A DNA stretch of 64,000 nt from Methylibium sp. (lineage in GTDB: Bacteria > Pseudomonadota > Gammaproteobacteria > Burkholderiales > Burkholderiaceae_C): contig PNNH01000118.1 in assembly GCA_013824165.1 (NCBI GenBank), positions 19,695-83,694 of the forward strand, read 5' to 3'. The notes under the pieces are model-generated. The model made no database searches. It saw nothing but the letters and a program-made list of their open reading frames with translations, and was not told the DNA's origin. Shown in pieces: positions 26,196-35,203 of this stretch (its first letter is position 1; each line of letters starts with the position of its first letter). A program made the translations under genes and the position numbers.

Positions 26196-26839
26196 TGCGG
26201 TTTGGCGAGGATTTTCCGTTTGCGGAGCGGGGTCGTCAGGCCGCTGCCGCAGGCCTGACACTCATCGAGATGTTGGTAACGCTCGCGATTGTCAGTGCCT
26301 TGGTGGCCATGCTGTCGCAAGGCATGAGTCAGCTGTATCGCATCGAGCGAATCCTGGAATCGGGGCAACTTTCAGCGCAAGGTGAGGCTCTGAGGCTTGA
26401 GCAGTTGCGTATTGCGCTTGAAGCTGCACTGCCCGCGTCAGCGAGTTCTGACGATGCGATGGCCGGCGATGCAAGCCAGCTACGTTTCCTCACTGGCGAT
26501 GCGCCGGCGGTGGAGCGTCCAACGTTCGGGCAGATGGAAATCCAATTGCAGTACGACGCGGGCACTCAGCGAACACACCTACTGTTGCGGTCTGTGGCCG
26601 ATAGGGGAAGTCGCTCTGGCTGGGTGGTGCAAAGCTGGGCGGGGCGATCTGGGCGTCTGCAATACGTCAGCCACTCGGGCCAACTGTACGAGAGTTGGCC
26701 TCCAGCCAAGGCCGAGGTCGGGACTTTGCCGGCTCTGGTCGTCATCGACCCAGGCGTCCCCGATGCAAGCGTGCTCATTACGCGACTCGGTGTGTCGCGC
26801 AAGCCCCTGCGCAGCAAGCGCGAGTTGATGACGGAATGA
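26192..26839 (+). CDS. gspJ: Type II secretion minor pseudopilin GspJ
   Basis: A 215-residue minor pseudopilin. Cleavage is expected before LTLIEMLVTLAIVSAL (Glu at mature position 5). The globular part contains LRFLTG and a Trp-containing C-terminal beta region as in GspJ proteins. ATGs at 26192 and 26195 are both possible. Its stop overlaps the ATG of gspK by four bases. Confidence 0.87.
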   Translation: MMRFGEDFPFAERGRQAAAAGLTLIEMLVTLAIVSALVAMLSQGMSQLYRIERILESGQLSAQGEALRLEQLRIALEAALPASASSDDAMAGDASQLRFLTGDAPAVERPTFGQMEIQLQYDAGTQRTHLLLRSVADRGSRSGWVVQSWAGRSGRLQYVSHSGQLYESWPPAKAEVGTLPALVVIDPGVPDASVLITRLGVSRKPLRSKRELMTE

Positions 26840-27858
26840 ACCGCCGAATCTATCCTCACCGCATGCCCAGAAGGGATTCGGGCTATGTACTCCTGATCGT
26901 GCTTTCAGCCCTTGCCGTGATGGCGTTTGTCATCGGGGAGTTCGCCACGCGCATCGATGAGGTCCGCCGGACCTCGCTGAAGATGCAGGAGTATGCTGAC
27001 GCTCGCCGGCATGCATCTGACGCGCTGGCAGTCGCGGGCTACTGGATTGCTACCCGGCGAAACGATACCGTTGGGCTTGGGGATGCTAGGGGCATGGTGG
27101 TCGCGGACGGCCGTGCCTATCGCTGGGGGACGCAAGCCTACATCAGCTTCCAGGATTTGCGCGGCATGCTTTCGCTCAACTTGCCGGATCGGCAGGCCTT
27201 GCAGCAGTTGCTCATCAATGATGGCGTCCCCGTAGAGCGCACGGACGCGTTCATCGACACCCTACTCGACTACACCGAGCTTGGATCACTGAAGCGACTC
27301 AATGGCGCTGGACCAGAGGCCTACTCAGCGATGGGCTTGCCGCCACGTCGGCAAGACTGGCTGCGCTCGTACCACGAGTTGGGCAACATGCCTTACTGGT
27401 CGGAAAACGCGGAGCGCCTTGAGCGATTGCAGTCAGTCCTCGGTGTACGGCGCAGCGATTGGATCAATCCAAATACCGCCAGTGAGCCCGTGCTGCGTGC
27501 CCTGTTCCCGCGAGCCGCGCCCGAGCAGATCCAGCGTCTGTTGCAGTTGCGCCGGACTGCCGGCTTCATGACTGCACGAGCAGCTGCCCTGGCGACAGGG
27601 TTGGCACTCGATACAGAAGTGTTTCTGCCTTACGTCGGGCCGGAGCTGCTGGTTACCGTCTGGGCGCGAGGCCTGCCGCGTGCTATTCAGTACAATGTGC
27701 TGATCGTTCCGGGGGGTGTTGACGGTCCCTGGCTTATCACTGAGCTGCACACGAAGAACCGGCCAAAACTGCCCGATGACGCGATTGATATCCCCGTTTT
27801 CCCATTGGAGACGGTTTCTCCCGGGCGATACCCAGCGGTGGATCCGGGTCGGCCTTGA
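26836..27858 (+). CDS. gspK: Type II secretion pseudopilin GspK (tip)
   Basis: A 340-residue tip pseudopilin. The N-terminal processing site precedes YVLLIVLSALAVMAF and lacks Glu at position 5, which is the known peculiarity of GspK. The large insert domain is present, with FQDLRGMLSLN near residue 108 and the helix-hairpin-like segment WINPNTASEPVLRALFP near 212. The start ATG at 26836 overlaps the gspJ stop. Its last 83 bases are also read by the proposed start of gspL. Confidence 0.92.
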   Translation: MNRRIYPHRMPRRDSGYVLLIVLSALAVMAFVIGEFATRIDEVRRTSLKMQEYADARRHASDALAVAGYWIATRRNDTVGLGDARGMVVADGRAYRWGTQAYISFQDLRGMLSLNLPDRQALQQLLINDGVPVERTDAFIDTLLDYTELGSLKRLNGAGPEAYSAMGLPPRRQDWLRSYHELGNMPYWSENAERLERLQSVLGVRRSDWINPNTASEPVLRALFPRAAPEQIQRLLQLRRTAGFMTARAAALATGLALDTEVFLPYVGPELLVTVWARGLPRAIQYNVLIVPGGVDGPWLITELHTKNRPKLPDDAIDIPVFPLETVSPGRYPAVDPGRP

Positions 27859-28984
27859 TGGATGCAGCTTGTCGGCGTCTGGTGGGCGTTCGGCCAGGGT
27901 GGCCTTGTTGGCGCGAGGCCTTCTGCGGGTTCGCACCTTCGATCTGGCCGCTGTTCCTGCGTCAGAGCGCGGAGCGGCGTTGCGCGCACAGGCGGTGGCG
28001 TGGGAACCGTTCACCGACCCCGAGCTTCGGCTCGCGCAGTCCGGAGACCTCGGGTTGGTGATCGCCTGGGACCGCAATGCAGTCGCCAAGGCGCTGCGAG
28101 GCGCTGGCATCGAGTCTGACAGACTGCAGATGTGGCCGGAGCTTCTGATGCGCGAGCCCCTGCGTGACGGGCTGCGCCTGGTTGAGGGCGTCGAAGGTTA
28201 CGAGGCCGAGTGCTGGACGAACGGGCGACTCCTGTCGTCGCGCTGGTGGCCCGCACTCCCCGATGCGGCCGATTGGCAGGGATTCGTGCGCAGCCTGGGG
28301 GCGCTCGGAGCCAAGGCCGAACAGTCTGCTGCTCAACCTCCGGCCGCATTGCGTCTGCCTCTGCGGGCATATCCTTGGGTCAGCGTGAAGTCGCTGTCCG
28401 ATATGGTTGGTGGCGCTAGCGGTGGCGAGATTTTGGGCTGGCGAGTCGTGCTGTTGATCTGTATCGCTGTCAGTGCGGCGATCGCCCATCAACTCTGGTC
28501 GGCCCGCGAGCGAGCTGAAGCGCTGAGCAGCGAGCTCAGAAGTTTGCAGTCGTCTTCGGCGGAGACGATCGCCGCACGTGACAAGGCCATGCAACTGGCC
28601 GCTGAAAGCCAGCAACTGGCAGCTGTGATGGGTGGTGTGCAGAACCTCGAGCTGATGCAGCAAGTGGTACAGATTTTGCCGAAGGATGTGCTGATCCGGG
28701 AGTACGACTTCGAAACTGGCCGCTTGCGCCTGGGCTTGGACATTCCGGCGACGCTCGCACGCTCATCGTTGATCCAGCTGCTTCAGGATGGCGGCTGGTT
28801 GCGCGATGTGCGTGAGGTTAAGGCGAGCGCGAGCAGTGGCAACACTGTGCTGGAGATGCGGGTCGAGGGGCTGTTCGCTCCACAGCTAAGTGCTGCGGCT
28901 GCTGCGTCGGCGCCGGCCGCCGCAGCAAGCCCGCTGAACGTCTCTCAGGAGCCGCCTAAGCGCGGCTTGGATGGGCAGCGTTGA
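27776..28984 (+). CDS. gspL: Type II secretion inner-membrane protein GspL
   Basis: A 402-residue protein that links the cytoplasmic ATPase GspE to the inner-membrane platform. The cytoplasmic actin-like domain (about residues 20-210) is followed by one transmembrane helix (EILGWRVVLLICIAVSAAIA) and a periplasmic coiled coil and ferredoxin-like domain. The ATG at 27776 lies inside gspK; the domain begins (WIRVGLDG) before any later ATG, so an unusually long overlap seems real. An in-frame TTG at 27785 is the only near alternative. An Ala-rich tail ends the protein. Confidence 0.87.
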   Translation: MTRLISPFSHWRRFLPGDTQRWIRVGLDGCSLSASGGRSARVALLARGLLRVRTFDLAAVPASERGAALRAQAVAWEPFTDPELRLAQSGDLGLVIAWDRNAVAKALRGAGIESDRLQMWPELLMREPLRDGLRLVEGVEGYEAECWTNGRLLSSRWWPALPDAADWQGFVRSLGALGAKAEQSAAQPPAALRLPLRAYPWVSVKSLSDMVGGASGGEILGWRVVLLICIAVSAAIAHQLWSARERAEALSSELRSLQSSSAETIAARDKAMQLAAESQQLAAVMGGVQNLELMQQVVQILPKDVLIREYDFETGRLRLGLDIPATLARSSLIQLLQDGGWLRDVREVKASASSGNTVLEMRVEGLFAPQLSAAAAASAPAAAASPLNVSQEPPKRGLDGQR

Positions 28985-28985
28985 C

Positions 28986-29621
28986 ATGAACTCAAGCGCC
29001 GTTCAGTGGCTTTCCGAAGTGCGCGAGCAACTGGCCTCAAATGCGCGATTGCGCGTGGGTCTGGGGGTTGTTTTGTTCATTCTCTGGCTGTATTTGATCT
29101 TGGCCGCGCAAGACACCATCGTGGCGATGCGTGCGCAAGCCACGCAGTTGTCGACGCAGATCGACGAGAGCCGTGCGCTGACCAAGCAGACGTTCTGGCC
29201 GGAGCGCGCTAAGGCGGCTGAAGCTCAACTCGATGCGATCCGTGCGCTGATGTGGACTGAGTCCGAGCAGGGACTTGCCGAGGCGCGCATGCAGGACTGG
29301 GTTTCGGTGCTGGCCACAAAGACTGGGGTGGTGCTGCGCGATATCGCCTTGATCCGCGGCGAGCCGACCACTCGCGTGGCCGCCGGTGTGACTGCCCCCG
29401 GGGAGTCGGCAGGGCTGCCCCCAGGCCACGCACGCATGCGCATGCGCATCGTGGCTGATTTCGATCCAGCCACGATGTCGGTCATGTTGGCCGAACTGGC
29501 GCAGGGCGAGCGCATGATCAAGGTCGAGCGCTTGCGCATCCTGACAGCGACGCGCCCCCCCCTGTTGGAAATGGAACTCGGCGCGGTGGCGCGGATCAAG
29601 CAAGCTGGAGGCACTCCATGA
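28986..29621 (+). CDS. gspM: Type II secretion inner-membrane protein GspM
   Basis: A 211-residue bitopic protein: a short cytoplasmic start, one transmembrane helix (VGLGVVLFILWLYLILAA, about 24-41), a periplasmic coiled coil and a ferredoxin-like fold, the layout of GspM, which pairs with GspL. An ATG five codons upstream (28971) overlaps gspL and is also possible. The 3' end overlaps the next gene by four bases. Confidence 0.87.
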   Translation: MNSSAVQWLSEVREQLASNARLRVGLGVVLFILWLYLILAAQDTIVAMRAQATQLSTQIDESRALTKQTFWPERAKAAEAQLDAIRALMWTESEQGLAEARMQDWVSVLATKTGVVLRDIALIRGEPTTRVAAGVTAPGESAGLPPGHARMRMRIVADFDPATMSVMLAELAQGERMIKVERLRILTATRPPLLEMELGAVARIKQAGGTP

Positions 29622-30079
29622 TCGCCAGGCTCTTCACTGCTCGATTCGGTGTCAGTGCGCTGGTGCTCGCTCTGGCTGCGTGGTTGCTGGCTCCAGACGA
29701 GCCGCAGTCGTCGGCGGTGATCGTGCGTGCGCAGCGCGATTCCTGGAACCCAGGATCCGCGCTGCGTCGCCCCGTCCTGTCGGCGCAGGCGATAGAAGTT
29801 GGCGGCGCCAGTGTCTGGGGGGTGCAGCCGCAACGTGCTGGCACGACTGCATCGGCAACACCTGAGGATTCTCGCTGGCGTATTGCCGGATTGTTTGGGC
29901 GCGGCGCGGAGCGACGCGTCTTGATTGAGTACCTTGCGCCTGGCAAGGCGCCGCACTACTTGAAGACTGGCGACAAGCTGCCGAGCGGGCACCGGATCAC
30001 GAGCGTCAGTGACAGGGAAGTTTGCGTGCAGATCGGCAAGCGAGCCTATCGGTTCGCAGTGCAGCGGTCCGATTCCTAG
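29618..30079 (+). CDS. Short GspC-like protein (HR domain without PDZ)
   Basis: A 153-residue bitopic protein occupying the slot between gspM and gspD. It has one N-terminal transmembrane helix (about 12-25), a linker, and a small beta domain (WRIAGLFGRGAERRVLIEYL, then KTGDKLPSGHRITSV) that resembles the homology region of GspC which contacts the secretin N0 domain. There is no C-terminal PDZ or coiled coil. In some beta- and gammaproteobacterial operons such short proteins are named GspN or PilP-like, so the name is uncertain. It probably joins the platform to the secretin encoded next. Confidence 0.7.
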   Translation: MIARLFTARFGVSALVLALAAWLLAPDEPQSSAVIVRAQRDSWNPGSALRRPVLSAQAIEVGGASVWGVQPQRAGTTASATPEDSRWRIAGLFGRGAERRVLIEYLAPGKAPHYLKTGDKLPSGHRITSVSDREVCVQIGKRAYRFAVQRSDS

Positions 30080-30092
30080 GAGAACTTTTTTG

Positions 30093-32270
30093 ATGTCGAT
30101 TTCACGTCATCCCGGCCGCCGCCGAGTAGCCCTTGCCGTGGCATTGGCAGTACTGTCATTGCTGCAGGCTTGCCAGCAGGTACCCGTGTTGCCTACGCCA
30201 ATGGGCGCCAAGACTGCCGCCCAGTCGAGCCCCGATCTCGTTGCCGGCTCTGTTGCCAGCGAAACGAAGGTTGTGCCAATTCCTGCGCCGCCGAAACTGG
30301 CCGAGCCGCGCAGGACCGAGCCGGCCGCCGGCGCACCAGAGACCGCGGCGGCTGCCGCGCCGGTTGCGGTGCTCAACTTGGAACAGGTGAGTATGGGCAC
30401 CTTCATCAACGTTGCATATGCCGAGGTGCTGAAGAAGAACGTCAACGTTGATCCCACCGTGCTGGCACGGCGCGACTTGGTCACCTTCCGTTCAGGCGAG
30501 GGGCAGAACGCCCAGTCGCTGGAAAAAGCGGTCCAGTTGTTGTTGAAGAGCTATGGCATCGCGGCCATCGATGTCGGCGGCTTGGTGCGGGTACTGCCGG
30601 ACAACGCCAGTCTGGGCGCACTGCCGGAGATCCGGCGTGGCGCCGCTCTTCCGGATACTCCCATGCCACTGCGGCCGATCTTCCACCTCGTCGAGCTTCA
30701 GGCGGTGCGTCAGATTGATGTCATCAACTGGCTGCGGACCCTCTTCGGTGATCGCGTGAAAGCGCAAGAGGACTCTTCGCGCAATGCTTTGCTGATCAGT
30801 GGCACGCCTGACAATGTCAAGGCGGCGCTGGAGGCCATCGCCGTGCTGGATCAGCCCTTGATGAACGCCCGCTCCAGCCTGTCGATCACGCCGGTGTTCT
30901 GGTCGGCCGACGATCTGGCACGCCGTCTGGCCGAGGTGCTCGCCGCGCAAGGCTATGCGGTCCATCCAGTCGGGCAGGCCATCGTGCCGGGCAGTGCGCG
31001 CTACCCGATCATCTTGCTGCCGGTGGCGGCGCTCAATGCGGTCTATGTATTCGTTGCCAATGAGCAGTTGTTGGGCCATGTCCGCAACCTGGCTGAGACC
31101 CTGGATAAGCCGAACAATCGCGGCATCGGCAAGAACTTCCTGACCTACGCGGTGCGCCATAAGGATGCCGAGTCACTGGCGTCCACGCTGGAGCGCTTGC
31201 TGTCCGGCACACGTGCCAGCAGCACGGCGGCCCAGGCTGGCGCAGCGGGTGCGCAGCAGTCGTCGGCCACAAGCCAGAGGCCGACCACGGTCGTCGTTGA
31301 CAAGGCGACCAACACGCTGATCTTTCAGGCGAATCCGGACGAATTCGGCCAGATCAACGCCTTGCTACAGACACTTGACCGGCCCAGCAAGGCCGCCATG
31401 ATCGAGGTGACTGTCGCCGAAGTCGGACTGGATGACAACAACCAGTTCGGCCTCGAATGGATGTTACGTGGCTCAGACCAAGGCGGCAGCTGGTCGGCGG
31501 GTACTGCAGGTGGCATCTCGCTGGGTAATAGTGGCTTTACGTATCAAGTGCTAAACAGCGCGGGCCTAGTCAAGGCGAGATTGAATGCTCTGGCATCGAC
31601 GAATCGGGCCTCGATTCTGTCCAGTCCGCGGGTGATGGCGCGCAATGGCGAGGCCGCGACGATTCAGGTTGGTCAGGAAGTGCCGATCATCACCAGCCAG
31701 CAAAGCACCGGTAGCACCGTCACCAACGGCACGACCACAAGCGCGCAGGTGCTGCAAACCGTGCAGTACCGCACAACAGGTGTGATCCTCAAGGTCAAGC
31801 CGGTGATCCACTCGGGCGACCAGATCGATCTCGATGTTGTCCAGGAGGTCAGCGAAGCGGCAGCGACCGAGACCGGGGTCAGTGCATCACCGACCTTCAG
31901 CACGCGCAAGGTCGACACCAAGCTGACTCTGCGCAATGGCGCCACCGTGATGCTGGGCGGGCTGATCTCAGACACCACGACCCGCGGCGGGTCCGGCATT
32001 CCGCTGCTGAAGGACGTACCTGTGCTGGGTGCCCTGTTCGGTAAGCAGATCGTCAATGGAACGCGTCGCGAGCTGATTGTGTTGATCACGCCCTACATCA
32101 TCAATGACGCGCATGAAGCCGAGGCGATGACGGATGCCTTCCGCGGCATGTTAGGCCCCTGGGCGCGCGAGCCGGTGACGGGGCGCGCGGCTGCGGAGAC
32201 TCGGGGCGCTGGCGGTACTGCGGCTGCCGCGGCGCCAGCCGTTACGGCCGAGCCCGGCAAGTCCAAGTAA
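30093..32270 (+). CDS. gspD: Type II secretion outer-membrane secretin GspD
   Basis: Forms the outer-membrane channel. The 725-residue precursor has a lipoprotein-like signal (SLLQAC, Cys at residue 22). It continues with an N0/N1-N3 series (VNVDPTVLARRDLVTF near 118, IDVINWLRTLFGDRV near 208) and a C-terminal secretin core with VPVLGALFGKQ and RRELIVLITPYII near 665. The Cys suggests that it is a self-piloting lipoprotein. AGGAGAA lies eight bases before ATG 30093, which is therefore preferred over an upstream in-frame ATG. A Gly/Ala-rich tail follows the S-domain region. Confidence 0.94.
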   Translation: MSISRHPGRRRVALAVALAVLSLLQACQQVPVLPTPMGAKTAAQSSPDLVAGSVASETKVVPIPAPPKLAEPRRTEPAAGAPETAAAAAPVAVLNLEQVSMGTFINVAYAEVLKKNVNVDPTVLARRDLVTFRSGEGQNAQSLEKAVQLLLKSYGIAAIDVGGLVRVLPDNASLGALPEIRRGAALPDTPMPLRPIFHLVELQAVRQIDVINWLRTLFGDRVKAQEDSSRNALLISGTPDNVKAALEAIAVLDQPLMNARSSLSITPVFWSADDLARRLAEVLAAQGYAVHPVGQAIVPGSARYPIILLPVAALNAVYVFVANEQLLGHVRNLAETLDKPNNRGIGKNFLTYAVRHKDAESLASTLERLLSGTRASSTAAQAGAAGAQQSSATSQRPTTVVVDKATNTLIFQANPDEFGQINALLQTLDRPSKAAMIEVTVAEVGLDDNNQFGLEWMLRGSDQGGSWSAGTAGGISLGNSGFTYQVLNSAGLVKARLNALASTNRASILSSPRVMARNGEAATIQVGQEVPIITSQQSTGSTVTNGTTTSAQVLQTVQYRTTGVILKVKPVIHSGDQIDLDVVQEVSEAAATETGVSASPTFSTRKVDTKLTLRNGATVMLGGLISDTTTRGGSGIPLLKDVPVLGALFGKQIVNGTRRELIVLITPYIINDAHEAEAMTDAFRGMLGPWAREPVTGRAAAETRGAGGTAAAAAPAVTAEPGKSK

Positions 32271-32289
32271 GGCGAGGGTACGGTAGACG

Positions 32290-33981
32290 ATGTCCAGTCA
32301 GGCGCAACAAGAGCAAACAGGGCAGCCCATGCGGCTCGGTGAGTTGCTGCTCGCAAAGGGCATCGTCAAACATGCCGACGTCGAACAGGCGTTGAATTTT
32401 CAGCGCGAACGCAGCGGCAAGCTCGGTACGGTTCTGGTGCGCATCGGGGCCCTGTCGGAGCAGGCGCTGTATGAGGCCCTGGCCCAGCAACTCGCGTGCT
32501 CCCTGCTCACGGAGGCAGATCTGGACCAGGAGGCTTTGCGGGCTGCCCTGGTCGAGCCTCATTTGCCGGGCCGCTGGTTGCTGAGTCGGCGTGTGCTGTG
32601 CTGGCTGGGGCTGGACGGGGCTTGGCACTTTGCGAGCGACGATGTGCAGGATCCGGATGTCGGAGAGGCACTTGCCGCGCTCCCGGTGATCGGTCGCCCG
32701 ATCTGGCATTTCATACTGCCGGCTGAACTCGACCGCGCGACCGCGGCCTTGCGCGATGGTTCTACAGGCACGGAGCAGAGTGCGCAGTCGCTGCGGGCTC
32801 TGGCCGAGGATGCACCGGTCATCGCATTGGTCAACAACCTGCTCGCCCAAGCCATCGAAGCACGCGCATCCGACGTTCACATCGAGCCCGGCGAACGCGA
32901 GTTCCAGGTTCGCTTGCGCATTGATGGCGTGCTGCACCATCGGATGACCATGCCCATGGAGCGCTATCCGGCGGTTGCTTCGCGCTTGAAACTGATTGCG
33001 CACCTGGATATTGCGGAGCGCCGCCTGCCTCAAGACGGCCATATTGGCATGCGCGTGGCTGGCGTCGAAATCGATGTGCGCGTTTCATCCATCCCGGCCG
33101 TGCACGGCGAGTCGGTCGTGCTGCGCCTGCTGCCCAAGCAGCGTGCCGACCTGCGCCTCGAATCGATCGGCATGGCTGATGATCACCTGGCGCAGTTCAA
33201 GAGCTGGCTAGGCTGGCCCAACGGCCTGCTGCTCGTCACCGGACCGACCGGTTCAGGCAAGAGCACGACGCTTTATTCGGCGCTCAACCACATCAACGAT
33301 GGCAGTCGCAAGATTGTCACCGTCGAAGATCCGGTTGAGCAGCGGCTGGCGCGTGTTGTTCAAATCCAGACGCACGCCGAGATCGGGTACACCTTCGCGC
33401 GGGCGCTGCGTGCCATCCTCCGCCACGATCCCGACATCATCATGATCGGCGAGATCCGCGATCGCGAGACAGCCGAGATTGCAATCCAGTCAGCACTGAC
33501 CGGCCACCTTGTGCTGGCGACGCTGCACACCAACGATGCGCTGTCGGCGATCAGCCGTCTGGCCGATATGGGCGTCGAGCCTTACCTCGTGGCTGCGGCG
33601 CTGCGTGGCGTGATGGCGCAGCGGCTAGTGCGCCGCTTGTGCAGCGCGTGCGCTGAGCCCGACAAGGACCCCAACCGTCTGCAAATGGACTGGGAGCGAC
33701 GCCAGGCGGTCGATCAGCCAGCAGCGACGTGGAGCCACGCGGCAGGCTGCCCGCAGTGCCAGGGCACGGGCTTCAAGGGCCGGGTGGGCATCTACGAGAT
33801 GGTCACCATCGACACTGGGCTGCAGCAGTTGCTAGTTGAGGGCGCGGGGGCCGATGTGGTCAGGCGCGCAGCGGACGCCGCCGGGCGGCGCAGCCTGCTC
33901 GGCGACGGGCTCGACAAGGCGGCGCGTGCCGTGACGACCATCAGCGAGGTGCTGCGCGCCTCCGGCGAAGATGGCTTTTGA
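32290..33981 (+). CDS. gspE: Type II secretion ATPase GspE
   Basis: Cytoplasmic hexameric ATPase that powers pseudopilus growth (563 residues). It has an N-terminal GspE-N domain (MRLGELLLAKG onward), then the RecA-like core with Walker A GPTGSGKSTT at about 318, the Asp box, Walker B with DPDIIMIGEIRD near 379 and the His box HLVLATLHTNDA. The four-Cys zinc motif is present as CSAC and CPQC (about residues 453-499). It overlaps gspF by 11 bases. Confidence 0.95.
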   Translation: MSSQAQQEQTGQPMRLGELLLAKGIVKHADVEQALNFQRERSGKLGTVLVRIGALSEQALYEALAQQLACSLLTEADLDQEALRAALVEPHLPGRWLLSRRVLCWLGLDGAWHFASDDVQDPDVGEALAALPVIGRPIWHFILPAELDRATAALRDGSTGTEQSAQSLRALAEDAPVIALVNNLLAQAIEARASDVHIEPGEREFQVRLRIDGVLHHRMTMPMERYPAVASRLKLIAHLDIAERRLPQDGHIGMRVAGVEIDVRVSSIPAVHGESVVLRLLPKQRADLRLESIGMADDHLAQFKSWLGWPNGLLLVTGPTGSGKSTTLYSALNHINDGSRKIVTVEDPVEQRLARVVQIQTHAEIGYTFARALRAILRHDPDIIMIGEIRDRETAEIAIQSALTGHLVLATLHTNDALSAISRLADMGVEPYLVAAALRGVMAQRLVRRLCSACAEPDKDPNRLQMDWERRQAVDQPAATWSHAAGCPQCQGTGFKGRVGIYEMVTIDTGLQQLLVEGAGADVVRRAADAAGRRSLLGDGLDKAARAVTTISEVLRASGEDGF

Positions 33982-35203
33982 TTCGCGGCCGCTGCGGCGT
34001 TTCCAGTACCGGGCGCGTGATGCCGCTGGCGCCGAGCGCGTCGGCGTGGTCGAGGCAGCTGACGAACCTTCGGCGTTGCGCGAACTGATCAAGCAGGGCT
34101 TGCAGCCCCTCAGAGTTGACGCGCTGGATCGTGGCGCGGCAGGGGCGCCGCGCAAGCTCGGGCGTGGCGCCAGCATCACGGCGGCCGATCGGATCATCGT
34201 GATGCGCGAGTTGGCCACGCTACTGCAGGCCGGTGTCTCGGTCGCCGAGGCGCTCCCTTCCGTCGCGGAGGCCTACCAAGAGACGCCTTTGGGCGATGTG
34301 CTCGCGCGCGTCACTCAGCGCGTCAGTGGTGGTGCCGGATTGAGCGAGAGCCTGCGCGAATCGAGGCTGCAATTGCCCGCCTATGCGCTGGCCCTCGTGC
34401 AGGCAGGCGAAGCGTCGGGTGAGATGGCCGGCGCCATCTCCGAGGCGGCGGACCAGATGGAGCATGACCGGCGGGTTGCAGACGAGATGCGAAATGCGCT
34501 GGTTTACCCGACCATACTTGTCGTCGTCGGCCTGATTGTGATAACTGCCATTTTTGTCGGCGTCGTGCCGCGCTTCGGGAACATGCTGCAGAGCGGCCGC
34601 GCCGATATTCCCGAGTTCTCCAGGCAGGTCATCGGTGCCGGGGTCTTCGTGAAGAAGCACTTTGGTGAATTTGCCTTCGGGCTGGCGGGCATGCTGATCA
34701 TCGTTCTCGGGCTGTTCTCCGGTGATTCGGGCCAACGCAGGTTCATGCGCGTTGTCACAAAGGTGCCTGCCTTGCATCGCTGGCTGCTGGAAGCCGACCT
34801 TGGCCGCTGGGCCATGGTCCTGTCCGCCTTGCTGGGCAACCGAGTGGGCGTGATCCAGGCATTGAATCTGTCGGCCTCGGCCGTGCGTTTGGAGCATGTC
34901 GCGACCGATGTACGAAGGCTGGCCCGCGAGCTCGAGCGCGGTCGCACGATGGCAGACGCGCTCGGCGACTTGGGCTGGTTCCCGCGCAACCGACTGAACC
35001 TGGTTCGTGTCGGTGAACGTTCCGGCCAGTTGCCCAAGACTCTGGCGACGCTGGGCAGCATTCATTCCGACGCAGCTCGATCCCGTCAGCGCCGCATGCT
35101 TACGTTGATCGAGCCCTTGGCAATTCTGGTCATCGGCGCCGCTATCGGTTTCGTGATGGTCGCGGTGATGTCTGCAATCACCAGCGTCAACTCGGTCGTG
35201 TGA
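33971..35203 (+). CDS. gspF: Type II secretion inner-membrane platform protein GspF
   Basis: A 410-residue polytopic protein with two homologous cytoplasmic domains and three transmembrane helices (about 180, 230 and 380). Family marks include FQYRARDAAG at the start, the first repeat motif around ELATLLQAGVSVAEALP and the second around LLGNRVGVIQAL. It is the last gene of the operon, and its 3' end overlaps the 3' end of the convergent sulfotransferase gene by 17 bases. No terminator hairpin is seen there. Confidence 0.94.
   Translation: MAFDSRPLRRFQYRARDAAGAERVGVVEAADEPSALRELIKQGLQPLRVDALDRGAAGAPRKLGRGASITAADRIIVMRELATLLQAGVSVAEALPSVAEAYQETPLGDVLARVTQRVSGGAGLSESLRESRLQLPAYALALVQAGEASGEMAGAISEAADQMEHDRRVADEMRNALVYPTILVVVGLIVITAIFVGVVPRFGNMLQSGRADIPEFSRQVIGAGVFVKKHFGEFAFGLAGMLIIVLGLFSGDSGQRRFMRVVTKVPALHRWLLEADLGRWAMVLSALLGNRVGVIQALNLSASAVRLEHVATDVRRLARELERGRTMADALGDLGWFPRNRLNLVRVGERSGQLPKTLATLGSIHSDAARSRQRRMLTLIEPLAILVIGAAIGFVMVAVMSAITSVNSVV

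Noticed and set aside
35187..35203. Overlap of gspF and the sulfotransferase gene as a sign of a mis-called end
   Set aside because: Both proteins end at family-typical positions; a short tail-to-tail overlap of convergent genes is acceptable.
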